DNA from: Novosphingobium sp. NDB2Meth1 | GTDB taxonomy: Bacteria; Pseudomonadota; Alphaproteobacteria; Sphingomonadales; Sphingomonadaceae | Assembly (NCBI RefSeq): GCF_900117425.1 | Contig: NZ_FPEH01000015.1 | Coordinates: forward strand, 248,001-312,000 | Length of the DNA: 64,000 nucleotides | Reading direction: 5' to 3' | Shown here: piece after piece, positions 9,147 to 17,613 of the stretch | Position numbering within the stretch: the stretch's first letter is position 1 | Layout of the letters: each line of letters begins with the position of its first letter | Made by a program: the position numbers and the translations under genes | The notes under the pieces: generated by a model | What the model was told of the DNA's origin: nothing | What the model saw: only the letters and a program-made list of their open reading frames with translations | Databases searched by the model: none

Positions 9147-11918
9147 TCACAGCTTGGCAGCGATCTTGATACCATAGGTCCGCGGACGCACGATCGTCGA
9201 AGTCTTGATGTACTGCGACGAGTTGGTGAACGTCGAGGCGTGCGAGTTGAAGATGTTGTCGCCGAAGATCGTAACCGTCCAGTTGTCCTTGGTGAAGCCG
9301 ATCTGGCTGTCGACAAGGCCATAGCCGGGCATCTTGTAGCGCAGCACGGTCGTTGCGGGAACGATGATCCCGTTCGGACCCGCCACGTTGCCGTTGCCCG
9401 GGACGTTACCGTCCGGATAGGTCGCGGGCTGGTTGAACTGCGCGCTGATGTAGTTGCCACCGACCGCCGCGAACCAGTCCATCCCGTTCTTGCCGGCCCA
9501 CTCGTAGCGGAAGCGGATGTTGCCCTGGAACTTCGGGCTGAACGGCGTGATGCTGCCGACGGTGCCGAACGGGCTCTGCACGGGCAGAGTCAGCGGGTTG
9601 CCTGCCTGATCGTAGCCGTTGCCGAAGCGCTCGGTAATGCAGTTCCCGAAGCTCGACGCCGTCGGGTTGTTGGCGATGAAGCAAGGCGCGTTGGATTGCT
9701 TGCTGCTATTGTAGGTTCCCGAAGCGTTGATCGTCAGACCCTCATAAGGACGCGCGAAGATCTGCGCTTCAACACCCTTGATGTTGTAGCTCGGACCGTT
9801 GGTCGCGAACGCGGTGTTGCCGAAGCCGGCCGCCGGGTTGAAGAACCCAATCTGGATGTTCTTCCACTGCATGATGTAACCGGACAGGTTGAAGGTCACC
9901 TTGCGGTCGAACAGGTCGGTCTTGAGGCCCACTTCGTAGTTGATCAGGTTGTCCGGCGCATAGGCGGCGGGAACCAGCAGCTGGAAGTTGCGTCCGTTGC
10001 CGGTGTTGGTCACCGAACCCTTGCCGTCGGCGCCGATGAACGGCAGGCGCGGATCCTGCACGCGGGCCGAAGGACCGCGGTTGAACGCACCCGGACGGAA
10101 ACCTTCGCTATAGGTGAAGTAGAGCAGCGTGCCCGGCTTCGGCTTCCAGGTGATCGTGCCCTTGCTACGGAAGCCCTTATAGGTCGTCTTCAGGCCGAGC
10201 GCGTCGAGGTTCGAGCCCGTCGTGCAAACGGCCACCTGATAGCAGGATGCGCTGAACGACGAGTAGACCGAGCCCTTCTGGTAGTTGTCGTAGTAGTAGT
10301 AGCGCGTTCCGCCGGTGAGGGTCAGGTTCGGTGTGATGTCGAAATCGACCGAGCCGAACGCCGCATACTGCTTGTAGCCGCGGGTGATGTCCTGGCCGAA
10401 AGCATCACCGATATCGCGCGGGCCGGGACGATTGAGTGTGGCATTCGGGTTGGGTGCAACGCGGCCGAGGCAGACCGGGTTCGGAGCCGCGCCAGCAGCG
10501 ATCTGTGCCGCCGTTGCCGGTACAAAGTCGAGGCCGCAGTCAGGAATGGTCTTGTACGCCCAGTTCATGTCGTCCTGGATCTTGAAGTTCTCGTAATAGC
10601 CACCGACGATGGCCCGGATCCGGCCCGTGTCGGGCGTCGATATGCGGATTTCGTGGCTCTCGTGCGTATTGCGGACCTTGTCCTTCCAGTAGCTGTTCGG
10701 CTCGTAGCAATAGGGCGCCGCGCCGACGTTCCAGTAGTAGTTGCCGGCACCGGTGCACTGGTAAAAGATGCCGTAGGTCGCGCGCGCGTAGTTGGTGTAG
10801 TCGCCCTGCTGCGTGATGTGGCGGGTCAGGTACGAACCGGTGTAGACCACCTTGAAGTCGCCGACCTTGCCGTTCAGCGTCCAGGCGGTGTTCCAGTAAT
10901 CGTCCTCGTTGTACTGGGGCGAGAACAGCGTCGACGAAAGACCCGTCAGCGGCGCGTAGTCATAAGTGTAGGTCTGGACGGCGAATGTGCCGCGCGACTT
11001 GAGCTTCTGATAGGCCTGCGTGACGAGCAGATCCCAGTCCGGCGTGACCTGCCAGGCCAGCGCCGCGCGCGCGCCAGTGTAGTCGACCGGGTTGAAGTTG
11101 TCTTCAACCAGAGCCTGGTTGTTGTACTGGCCCTGACGGCTCTGCTGGTCCGGGGTCAGCTGGTTGCCGTTGCCCTGGTACGACAGGTAGTACGAACCAA
11201 GGTCAGTCGGCCGACGCGTGAAGGTCGAGAACTTGTTGTCGATGTAGCCGCCGCGGTGATCGGTATAGGCCACCACGCGAACCGCCAGCTTGTCCTCGAT
11301 GATCGGCACGTTGATCATCGCATTGAACGAGCCGTTGGTGCTGCCACCGGAGGTGCCGCCAAAGCTGCCTTCGAAGCGGCCTTCGAACTTGCTCAGCTTG
11401 GGCTTGTTGGTGATGTAGCGAACCACACCAGCCTGCGCGCCGCCGCCGAAGAGGGTGCCCTGCGGACCTTCGAGCACTTCGACGCGCTCCATGTCCGCGA
11501 CATAGACGTCGACGTTGCGCGCCGGGAACTGCAGCGCCTGGTCATCGAGATAGACGGCCACGTTCGGGAAGCCGCCGATCGTCGCCGAGGACTGCTGGCC
11601 TGCGAAGCCCGCCGAAAGACCACGCAGGAAGATCGCGCCCTGGCCCGGACCGTTGTTCGAGAAGGTGACGTTCGGGGTGTACTTGAGCAGGCCTTCGATC
11701 GACGTCACGTTGAGCTTGCTCAGCGTGTCGGTGCTGAACGCCTGCAGGGTCAGCGGCACGTCCTGGATCGACTGGTCACGGCGCTGCGCCGTCACGATGA
11801 TCACATCGGAGCTGGTGGAGTCGGCCTCGGCCTGCGGCGCGGACTGCGCCAGCGCCAGTTCGCCCGAGCCGAGCGCGACTGCAGCAGCAGCGCACGACAA
11901 CATAAACCGTGATTTCAT
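9147..11918 (-). CDS. TonB-dependent outer-membrane receptor
   Basis: A 923-residue receptor. A signal peptide ends near LALAQ; a TonB-box-like segment (DVIIVTAQRR) follows at about residue 40. The plug domain contains YLDDQALQFPARN and the VEVLEGPQGTLFGGGAQAGVVRYIT motif. The rest is a 22-strand-type barrel rich in aromatic and Asn/Tyr residues, ending RTYGIKIAAKL. It would import a bulky substrate through the outer membrane, powered by TonB. I chose ATG 11918, which directly precedes the Lys-Ser-Arg signal; ATGs at 11939 and 11930 are alternatives. It is the first gene of the leftward unit and divergent from the Rieske operon. Confidence 0.93.
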   Translation of the reverse strand: MKSRFMLSCAAAAVALGSGELALAQSAPQAEADSTSSDVIIVTAQRRDQSIQDVPLTLQAFSTDTLSKLNVTSIEGLLKYTPNVTFSNNGPGQGAIFLRGLSAGFAGQQSSATIGGFPNVAVYLDDQALQFPARNVDVYVADMERVEVLEGPQGTLFGGGAQAGVVRYITNKPKLSKFEGRFEGSFGGTSGGSTNGSFNAMINVPIIEDKLAVRVVAYTDHRGGYIDNKFSTFTRRPTDLGSYYLSYQGNGNQLTPDQQSRQGQYNNQALVEDNFNPVDYTGARAALAWQVTPDWDLLVTQAYQKLKSRGTFAVQTYTYDYAPLTGLSSTLFSPQYNEDDYWNTAWTLNGKVGDFKVVYTGSYLTRHITQQGDYTNYARATYGIFYQCTGAGNYYWNVGAAPYCYEPNSYWKDKVRNTHESHEIRISTPDTGRIRAIVGGYYENFKIQDDMNWAYKTIPDCGLDFVPATAAQIAAGAAPNPVCLGRVAPNPNATLNRPGPRDIGDAFGQDITRGYKQYAAFGSVDFDITPNLTLTGGTRYYYYDNYQKGSVYSSFSASCYQVAVCTTGSNLDALGLKTTYKGFRSKGTITWKPKPGTLLYFTYSEGFRPGAFNRGPSARVQDPRLPFIGADGKGSVTNTGNGRNFQLLVPAAYAPDNLINYEVGLKTDLFDRKVTFNLSGYIMQWKNIQIGFFNPAAGFGNTAFATNGPSYNIKGVEAQIFARPYEGLTINASGTYNSSKQSNAPCFIANNPTASSFGNCITERFGNGYDQAGNPLTLPVQSPFGTVGSITPFSPKFQGNIRFRYEWAGKNGMDWFAAVGGNYISAQFNQPATYPDGNVPGNGNVAGPNGIIVPATTVLRYKMPGYGLVDSQIGFTKDNWTVTIFGDNIFNSHASTFTNSSQYIKTSTIVRPRTYGIKIAAKL

Positions 11919-12469
11919 GTGTACCCCCATCTTTCTCATTTCCCGCCCGGCACCTGACCGGGGCCCTCAAAACCACGCCGACGGCGCGTGCATGTCGCGG
12001 AAAGGATCAGAGACATCCTGCAGGAAACTGTGTGAAGGGCACTTCACTTGGCCGCTTTCACTGGTTCTGCCTCATCCGGCCGAACCATCCCCGAGCAGGC
12101 AATTCCCTGATTTTACTCCCCGTTTTCAGCACGCTCATCGTCGCGTTTGGACAAGCCTAGGTCAAAGCAAGGCCTAAATCCACCCCAAGATTGCGGCGCT
12201 GCAACGTCGCGGGCGATTGTGGCTTTTTGGTCCTCCTTGCCGTGCATAGGTTTGCGCACGCGCACAAAGCACTGATATTGCTGAAATTTGCTCGAAATTG
12301 GACGAAATCGTAACCATCCGCCGGTGCCGTATGGGCGTTCACGGCGCCCGCGAGCCATGCCTTTTTGTCAATTTTCCATGGCGGCATAAGGAAATCCGAT
12401 TGGCTGCATTGGCCTGCTTGGTCCACCCGATGGCATATTCGTTCCTCGTCTCATCGGGACAACCCACAC
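11919..12469. promoter_or_regulatory. Divergent intergenic region between TonB receptor and Rieske operon
   Basis: This 551-bp gap must hold promoters for both outward-facing units. No convincing gene lies in it. Two features stand out. One is a palindrome, GTGAAG-GGCA-CTTCAC, at 12032-12047. The other is a block at 12271-12310 in which related decamers ending in ATTG, TTTG, ATTG and ATCG recur every 10 bp, placing short A/T tracts on one DNA face. No regulator gene adjoins, so a binding protein cannot be named. GC content is lower than in the flanking genes. Confidence 0.5.
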
Positions 12470-13681
12470 ATGATCGACCTCAGCCGGATCGGCTCGCTTC
12501 TGGACCAGCGGCCGGCAGGCCACTGCCTCCCCCAGGCTCTCTATAACGACGCCGAGGTCTTCGACTTCGACATGGCCGCCATCTACGGCACCAGCTGGCT
12601 CATGGCCGGTTACGAGTGCGAGCTGCCTAAGGCCGGCAGCTACATCTCGCAGATGGTCGGCAAGTGGCCGGTGCTCATCGTCAAGGGCCGCGACGGCGAG
12701 ATCCGCGCCTTTCACAACACCTGCCGCCACCGCGGCTCGATCCTGTGCGCCGCCGGCAAGGGCGCGGCGCCCAAGATCGTGTGCCCCTACCACCGCTGGA
12801 CCTACGAGCTCGACGGCTCGCTGCTGTCCGCCATGCGCATGGAAGCCGATTTCGACAAGGCGAGCCACAGCCTGCGCCCGATCCAGCTCGAACGCGTCGC
12901 CGGCTGCCTGTTCATCTGCTTCGACGACAATCCGCCGCCGTTCAACGAGTTCGCGCTTCGGCTCGAGGAGTACCTCGCGCCGCATGACCTCAAGAACGCC
13001 AAGCTCGCGTTCGAGAGCACGATCATCGAATACGCCAACTGGAAGCTGGTGATGGAGAACGGGCGCGAGTGCTATCACTGCGCAACCGGTCACCCGGAAC
13101 TGGCCCGCACCTTCCCGGTCGGCATGTCGAAGCATTTCGAGATCGATGGCGATACCCAGGTCCAGACCTTCCACGAAACGATGGCCGCCGTGGGGCTTGC
13201 CACCGAGGCAATCGAAGGCGAGTGGTGGCAGCTCGCGCGCTTCCAGCTCAATCCGCAGGTCGTCTCGCTGTCGATGGACGGCAAGCATCTCGTCAAGAAG
13301 CTGATGTGCGACCTCAATGGCGGCGATATCGGTTCGATGCGCCTTGCCGTCGATCCGCACTGCTTCACCCATTCGACCGCCGACCACACCTTCATGTTCA
13401 GCGCGATGCCCATCGGTCCGCACGAGACCGCGGTGACCGGCAAGTGGCTCGTCCACAAGGATGCGGTAGAGGGCGTCGACTACTCGGTCGAGGAACTGGC
13501 GGACCTGTGGACGCGCACCAACCTGCAGGACAAGGAACTGGCGGAAAACAATCAGCTCGGCGTGAACAGCCCCGGCTACGTCCCCGGTCCCTATTCGCAG
13601 GAGGCCGAGATGCTCGCGCTGCGCTTTACCGACTGGTACTGCGACACCGCCCGCAAGTATGTCGAGACGCATGGCCGCTGA
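12470..13681 (+). CDS. Rieske non-heme iron oxygenase, GbcA / stachydrine-demethylase-like
   Basis: A 403-residue oxygenase alpha subunit. The Rieske [2Fe-2S] ligands are C85-x-H87 (NTCRHRGS) and C105-x2-H108 (VCPYHRWTYELDG). The mononuclear iron histidines are in ANWKLVMENGRECYHC...GHPEL, at H203 and H208. These motifs match the glycine-betaine demethylase (GbcA) and proline-betaine demethylase (Stc2) group more closely than aromatic-ring dioxygenases. The expected reaction is oxygen-dependent removal of an N-methyl group as formaldehyde. I start at ATG 12470; the frame is open from 12365 but that part looks non-coding. It is the first gene of a seven-to-eight gene operon. The matching reductase is not nearby. 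Confidence 0.85.
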   Translation: MIDLSRIGSLLDQRPAGHCLPQALYNDAEVFDFDMAAIYGTSWLMAGYECELPKAGSYISQMVGKWPVLIVKGRDGEIRAFHNTCRHRGSILCAAGKGAAPKIVCPYHRWTYELDGSLLSAMRMEADFDKASHSLRPIQLERVAGCLFICFDDNPPPFNEFALRLEEYLAPHDLKNAKLAFESTIIEYANWKLVMENGRECYHCATGHPELARTFPVGMSKHFEIDGDTQVQTFHETMAAVGLATEAIEGEWWQLARFQLNPQVVSLSMDGKHLVKKLMCDLNGGDIGSMRLAVDPHCFTHSTADHTFMFSAMPIGPHETAVTGKWLVHKDAVEGVDYSVEELADLWTRTNLQDKELAENNQLGVNSPGYVPGPYSQEAEMLALRFTDWYCDTARKYVETHGR

Positions 13682-14936
13682 TTCTCTCAAGGGGTTACGC
13701 CCCGAAACCCTCGCCGTCGCCTTCGGTTATGATCCCGCCGAGGCGCTCGGCGCGGTCAAGCCGCCGGTCTACCTGACCTCGACCTTCATCTACCCCAGCG
13801 CCCAGCACGCCAAGGACGTCCACGAGGCGTTCTTCGACGGCACCGGGCCGCTGGCGGGGAAGAAGGGTGAGGGACATATCTATTCGCGCCTTGGCCATCC
13901 GGGGCTCGACATTCTGGAATCCCGCCTTGCCGCGATTGACGGGGCGGAGGCGGCTGCCGCGTTCTCGTCAGGGATGGCAGCGCATTCCTCCATCGCGCTC
14001 ACGTTCGTGAAGCCGGGTGACAGCGTTCTCCATGGCCGCCCGATCTATGGCGGGGTGGACATGCTTTATGGCTCGGTGATGCCGGGCTTTGGCACCCACG
14101 TCGAAACCTATACCGACGGCTGCGATCCCAATGCCGTGCGCGCTGCTGCCCGGGCTGCGCTGGCCAAGGGGCCGCTGGCGCTGATCGTGGCGGAAACCCC
14201 GGCCAATCCGACTGCTGCCATGGTCGATCTTGACCTCATGGTCGCGGTTGCCGACGAGATCGGCCGCGAGACGGGGCGGCGGCCGCTGGTCGTGGTGGAC
14301 AACACCTTGCTCGGTCCCTTCGCGCAGCGTCCGATCGAGCATGGTGTCGACCTGTGCATGACCTCGCTCACGAAGTACTGCGCCGGGCACAGCGACCTGC
14401 TGGCGGGCGGGGTCAGCGGCAGGCTGGAGCTGATCCACCAGCTGCGCACCTTGCGCACCACCTGGGGCAACCATCTCGATCCGTTCACGGCATGGCTCGT
14501 CGTGCGCAGCCTCGAATCCGCCGCCGTGCGGATCGAGCGGGCCATGAGCAATGCGCGGCAGGTGGCGGAGTTCCTGCGCGATCATCCCAAGGTCGCGGGC
14601 GTCACCTATCTCGGCTTCCTGCCCGAAGGCAGCCCGGCCAAGGCGGTCTATGACCGCCAGTGCAAGGGCGCGGGCTCGACCTTCTCGTTCCACCTCCACG
14701 GCGGCGAAGCAGAATCCTTCCGCATGCTCGATGCGCTGAAGCTCCTGAAGCTCGCGGTCAGCCTCGGTGGATCGGAAACGCTGATCTGCCATTCGGCGAC
14801 GACCACCCATTATGCCGTCCCGCGCGAAGGGCGTCTCGCGGGTGGCATCACCGACGGCACGATGCGCCTGTCCGTCGGGCTCGAACACGCCGATGATATC
14901 ATCGCCGACCTTTCCCAGGCACTAGAGGCTGTCTGA
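13671..14936 (+). CDS. Cystathionine gamma-synthase family PLP-dependent enzyme
   Basis: About 421 residues of the Cys/Met metabolism PLP family. Visible landmarks are the phosphate-contacting YSRLGHPG, SSGMAAHS, AETPANPT, DNTLLGPFAQ, the PLP lysine in TSLTKYCAGHSDLLAGG and the C-terminal RLSVGLEHADD. These enzymes catalyse gamma- or beta-elimination or replacement at amino acids carrying a leaving group. ATG 13659 is an alternative start; both overlap the Rieske stop. No homoserine or cysteine biosynthesis genes are near, so a catabolic lyase role in this demethylation operon is my inference. Confidence 0.85.
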   Translation: MAADSLKGLRPETLAVAFGYDPAEALGAVKPPVYLTSTFIYPSAQHAKDVHEAFFDGTGPLAGKKGEGHIYSRLGHPGLDILESRLAAIDGAEAAAAFSSGMAAHSSIALTFVKPGDSVLHGRPIYGGVDMLYGSVMPGFGTHVETYTDGCDPNAVRAAARAALAKGPLALIVAETPANPTAAMVDLDLMVAVADEIGRETGRRPLVVVDNTLLGPFAQRPIEHGVDLCMTSLTKYCAGHSDLLAGGVSGRLELIHQLRTLRTTWGNHLDPFTAWLVVRSLESAAVRIERAMSNARQVAEFLRDHPKVAGVTYLGFLPEGSPAKAVYDRQCKGAGSTFSFHLHGGEAESFRMLDALKLLKLAVSLGGSETLICHSATTTHYAVPREGRLAGGITDGTMRLSVGLEHADDIIADLSQALEAV

Positions 14937-14939
14937 ACC

Positions 14940-16400
14940 ATGCACCTGAACAACGGCACCGATCCCCACGCGATCGGCACGAAGCTCCCTGCGCCCGAAG
15001 CGCGTTATGACATGGTCGTCGTCGGCGCGGGGCCTGCGGGCCTTGCCGCCGCGCTCGCCGGGGCAGGGGAGGGCAAGTCGGTGCTCCTCGTCGACGAGAA
15101 CCCGATCCCGGGCGCGGCGATGGGCAACGACGTGCCGCTGCTGTTCGGCGGCCGCATGACCACCGCCACGCAGAGCGCTGTGCGCATGCTCGAGACCGTG
15201 TTCATGAGCGAGCCGCAGCTTGAGGCCGCGATGGAAGCGGGTGTCGAAGTGCTCCTCGGCACCAGCGCCTGGGGCGTCTATCGCAATGGCCCCGGCATGA
15301 CAGGACTTCCGGAAAGCGTCGTCGCGCTGGCGGACAAGGATCGCGGCTGGATCGTCGGCTACAACGAACTCGTCCTCGCCACCGGCGCGCGTGATCTCGC
15401 CATCGGTTTCCCGGGCTGGAACCAGCCCGGCGTGATGGGCGCCGCCGCGCTCGAACGCCTGCTCGCACATTACGAAGCTTTCGCGGGCAAGCGCATCCTG
15501 ATCGTCGGCAGCCACGATCTCGCGCTCGAAACCGCGCTGCTGGCGCGCGACAAGGGCGTCGAGGTCGCCGGCCTCGTCGAAGTGCGCAGCGCGCCGCAGG
15601 GCGATGCCGCGCTCGCCGAAGCCGTCCGCGCCGCGCAGATTCCCTTCTTTCTCGAAGACGCCCCAGCCGAGGCCATCGGCGGTATCGACGGCGTAGAGCG
15701 CGTCCGCCTGCGTTCGGGTGCCGAGATCGCGGTCGATACGATCGTCCTCGCCATCGGCCTTGTCCCTTCGATCGAGTTGATCGACGCGATGGGCGGCAAG
15801 CGCGTGCTTGATGGTGCGCGCGGCGGCTATATTCCGGGCGAAAACGAGGGCGTCACCTGCGTCGGCGACTGCGCCGGCCTTGCTGACACCGGCTTCGACC
15901 ATGTCGAATACCGCATGGAATGGGCGCGTGAACTCGGCGCGCTCTCGAAACCCGACACCATCGTCTGCCAGTGCGAGGAAGTGACCCGCGCCGACCTGCT
16001 CGGCGTCCAGCCCCCGCGTTACCTCGAGCGCCCCGCGCCGATGCAGGCCCGTTCGCTCGATACGCTGATCAAGGACGGCCCGCCGAACCCGGATCAGATC
16101 AAGCGCCTCACCCGCGCCGGCATGGGTGTGTGCCAAGGCCGCCGCTGCCGGGATCAGGTGGCGATGATGCTGGCGATGGCAGCAGACGGCCCCTTCGGCT
16201 CGGTTCCGCTTGCCACGCACCGCGCGCCGGTCCGCCCGCTGCCGCTGCGCATCCTCGCGGACTGGGAGGAAAGCGAAGAGATGCGCGCCGGGTGGGACGT
16301 CTGGTTCGGCATCCCGACGCAATGGGTGCCCTACCGGGACATCGACACGCCGCGCGAGCGCGAGCACCAGACTGCCATTGCCGAAGGGTGGAGCCTCTAA
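14940..16400 (+). CDS. FAD/NAD(P) oxidoreductase with BFD-like [2Fe-2S] domain (OoxA/HcnB type)
   Basis: A 486-residue subunit. The N-terminal FAD site is VVVGAGPAGLAAAL (residues 26-39). A second Rossmann motif (ILIVGSHDLALETAL) follows, then the FAD GD motif in VTCVGDCAGLAD. A C-terminal bacterioferredoxin-associated-ferredoxin-like domain has cysteines C343-x-C345 and C398-x4-C403. This architecture is that of the A subunit of opine oxidases, HcnB of hydrogen cyanide synthase and D-hydroxyproline dehydrogenase components. It should pass electrons from the partner flavin subunit encoded next. It begins 3 nt after the PLP gene. Confidence 0.87.
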   Translation: MHLNNGTDPHAIGTKLPAPEARYDMVVVGAGPAGLAAALAGAGEGKSVLLVDENPIPGAAMGNDVPLLFGGRMTTATQSAVRMLETVFMSEPQLEAAMEAGVEVLLGTSAWGVYRNGPGMTGLPESVVALADKDRGWIVGYNELVLATGARDLAIGFPGWNQPGVMGAAALERLLAHYEAFAGKRILIVGSHDLALETALLARDKGVEVAGLVEVRSAPQGDAALAEAVRAAQIPFFLEDAPAEAIGGIDGVERVRLRSGAEIAVDTIVLAIGLVPSIELIDAMGGKRVLDGARGGYIPGENEGVTCVGDCAGLADTGFDHVEYRMEWARELGALSKPDTIVCQCEEVTRADLLGVQPPRYLERPAPMQARSLDTLIKDGPPNPDQIKRLTRAGMGVCQGRRCRDQVAMMLAMAADGPFGSVPLATHRAPVRPLPLRILADWEESEEMRAGWDVWFGIPTQWVPYRDIDTPREREHQTAIAEGWSL

Positions 16401-16401
16401 G

Positions 16402-17613
16402 ATGACCTACGTCGGTATGCCCACTCCGAAGGAAACCCCGCAGGAAACCATGGCGAAGATCGCCGGGACTGCGGCTGGTATGAAAGTCGTCATTGTCGGC
16501 GGCGGTGTCTCCGGCCTCAGCGCCGGCTGGTGGCTCGCTCGGTCCGGTGCGCAGGTGACGGTGCTCGACAAGGGCATCGTCGGCTGGGAAGCCTCGGGTC
16601 GCAACGGCGGCGGCGCCTCGCACTACCAGAGCCCGCTGTTCGAGGAAGAGCAGCGCATGTGGCCGCACATGGACGAACTGCTTGGCTATCCCACCGAGCA
16701 CCAGCAGGAACGCCTCGTCATCGCGGTCAGCCCCAAGCAGTTGAATCAATACCATTATCTCGCCAAGATGAACAACGACATGGGCTACCGTGTCGATCTG
16801 CTCGATGGCGATCAGGTGCGCAGTATGGTGCCGCTCGCCGGGGACAACTGCCTTGGCGGGATGCACTACCGCTTCGGGGGCCACGCCAACCCACAGCGCA
16901 GCGTGCAGGCCTATGCATGGGCGCTGCAGGACCTTGGCGGGCGCATTTACCAGCACAACCCCGTCACCGGGTTCGAGACCGAAGGCGGCAAGGTCGTCGC
17001 TGTCCACGCCACCAGCGGTCGCCACGAATGCGATGCGGTCGTCGTCGCGGCTGGCCCGCAGATTCAGGGCCTTATGGCCAAGCTCGGAGTCGTAGTTCCG
17101 CTCGCCGCCGCACGCGCGGAGATGATCGTGACCGAACCCGCCCCGATGATGCCCATCGGCGGTGTCGACGGGAACGGCCTCTATGGCCGCCAGACCCTGC
17201 GCGGCAATCTCGCTTACGGCGGCGGCCCGCACGAATGGCTCGAAACCTTCGAGGCAGGCCCGCCCGCGCGTCCGTCCTCGCCGCTCACGCGCAACCTCGC
17301 GCGGCGCGTGGCCGAATTGTTCCCCAAGGCCGCGCATCTCAACGTGATCCGCTCGTGGGCCGGTATCGTCGAGAACACGCCCGACGGCCGTCCGATCATC
17401 GACCGGATGAAGGACCCCGAGAACGTCACCGTCATCACCATGTCCGGCGTCGGCTTCGGCCTCTCGCCCGCCTCGGGCCACGCGGTGCGCGATCTTGTCG
17501 TCGACGGGCAGTGCAGCTTCACCGACATCAAGAAGCTCAGCCTCTCGCGCTTTGACGGCATCGGCGCGGATTGGCGCGAACAGCGCGGCTGGCAGGCCCC
17601 TCAAGCCGCATGA
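16402..17613 (+). CDS. DAO-family FAD amine dehydrogenase subunit (OoxB/HcnC type)
   Basis: A 403-residue D-amino-acid-oxidase-fold flavoprotein, with GGGVSGLSAGWWLA at about residues 33-46 and the conserved ENTPDGRPIIDR and SGVGFGLSPASG segments. It starts 1 nt after the stop of the BFD-containing subunit. As in OoxAB and HcnBC, it is predicted to carry the amine-oxidising active site (CH-NH to imine), with electrons leaving through the partner. No small HcnA-like 2Fe-2S subunit is encoded between or beside them, so this looks like a two-subunit enzyme. The substrate is probably a secondary amine or N-alkyl amino acid. Confidence 0.85.
   Translation: MTYVGMPTPKETPQETMAKIAGTAAGMKVVIVGGGVSGLSAGWWLARSGAQVTVLDKGIVGWEASGRNGGGASHYQSPLFEEEQRMWPHMDELLGYPTEHQQERLVIAVSPKQLNQYHYLAKMNNDMGYRVDLLDGDQVRSMVPLAGDNCLGGMHYRFGGHANPQRSVQAYAWALQDLGGRIYQHNPVTGFETEGGKVVAVHATSGRHECDAVVVAAGPQIQGLMAKLGVVVPLAAARAEMIVTEPAPMMPIGGVDGNGLYGRQTLRGNLAYGGGPHEWLETFEAGPPARPSSPLTRNLARRVAELFPKAAHLNVIRSWAGIVENTPDGRPIIDRMKDPENVTVITMSGVGFGLSPASGHAVRDLVVDGQCSFTDIKKLSLSRFDGIGADWREQRGWQAPQAA

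Noticed and set aside
9054..11912. A 952-codon open frame on the plus strand opposite the TonB receptor
   Set aside because: The translation is rich in Arg/Val/Asp/His with no domain, while the opposite strand encodes a clear TonB receptor. Long antisense frames are expected in GC-rich genes with strong third-position bias.
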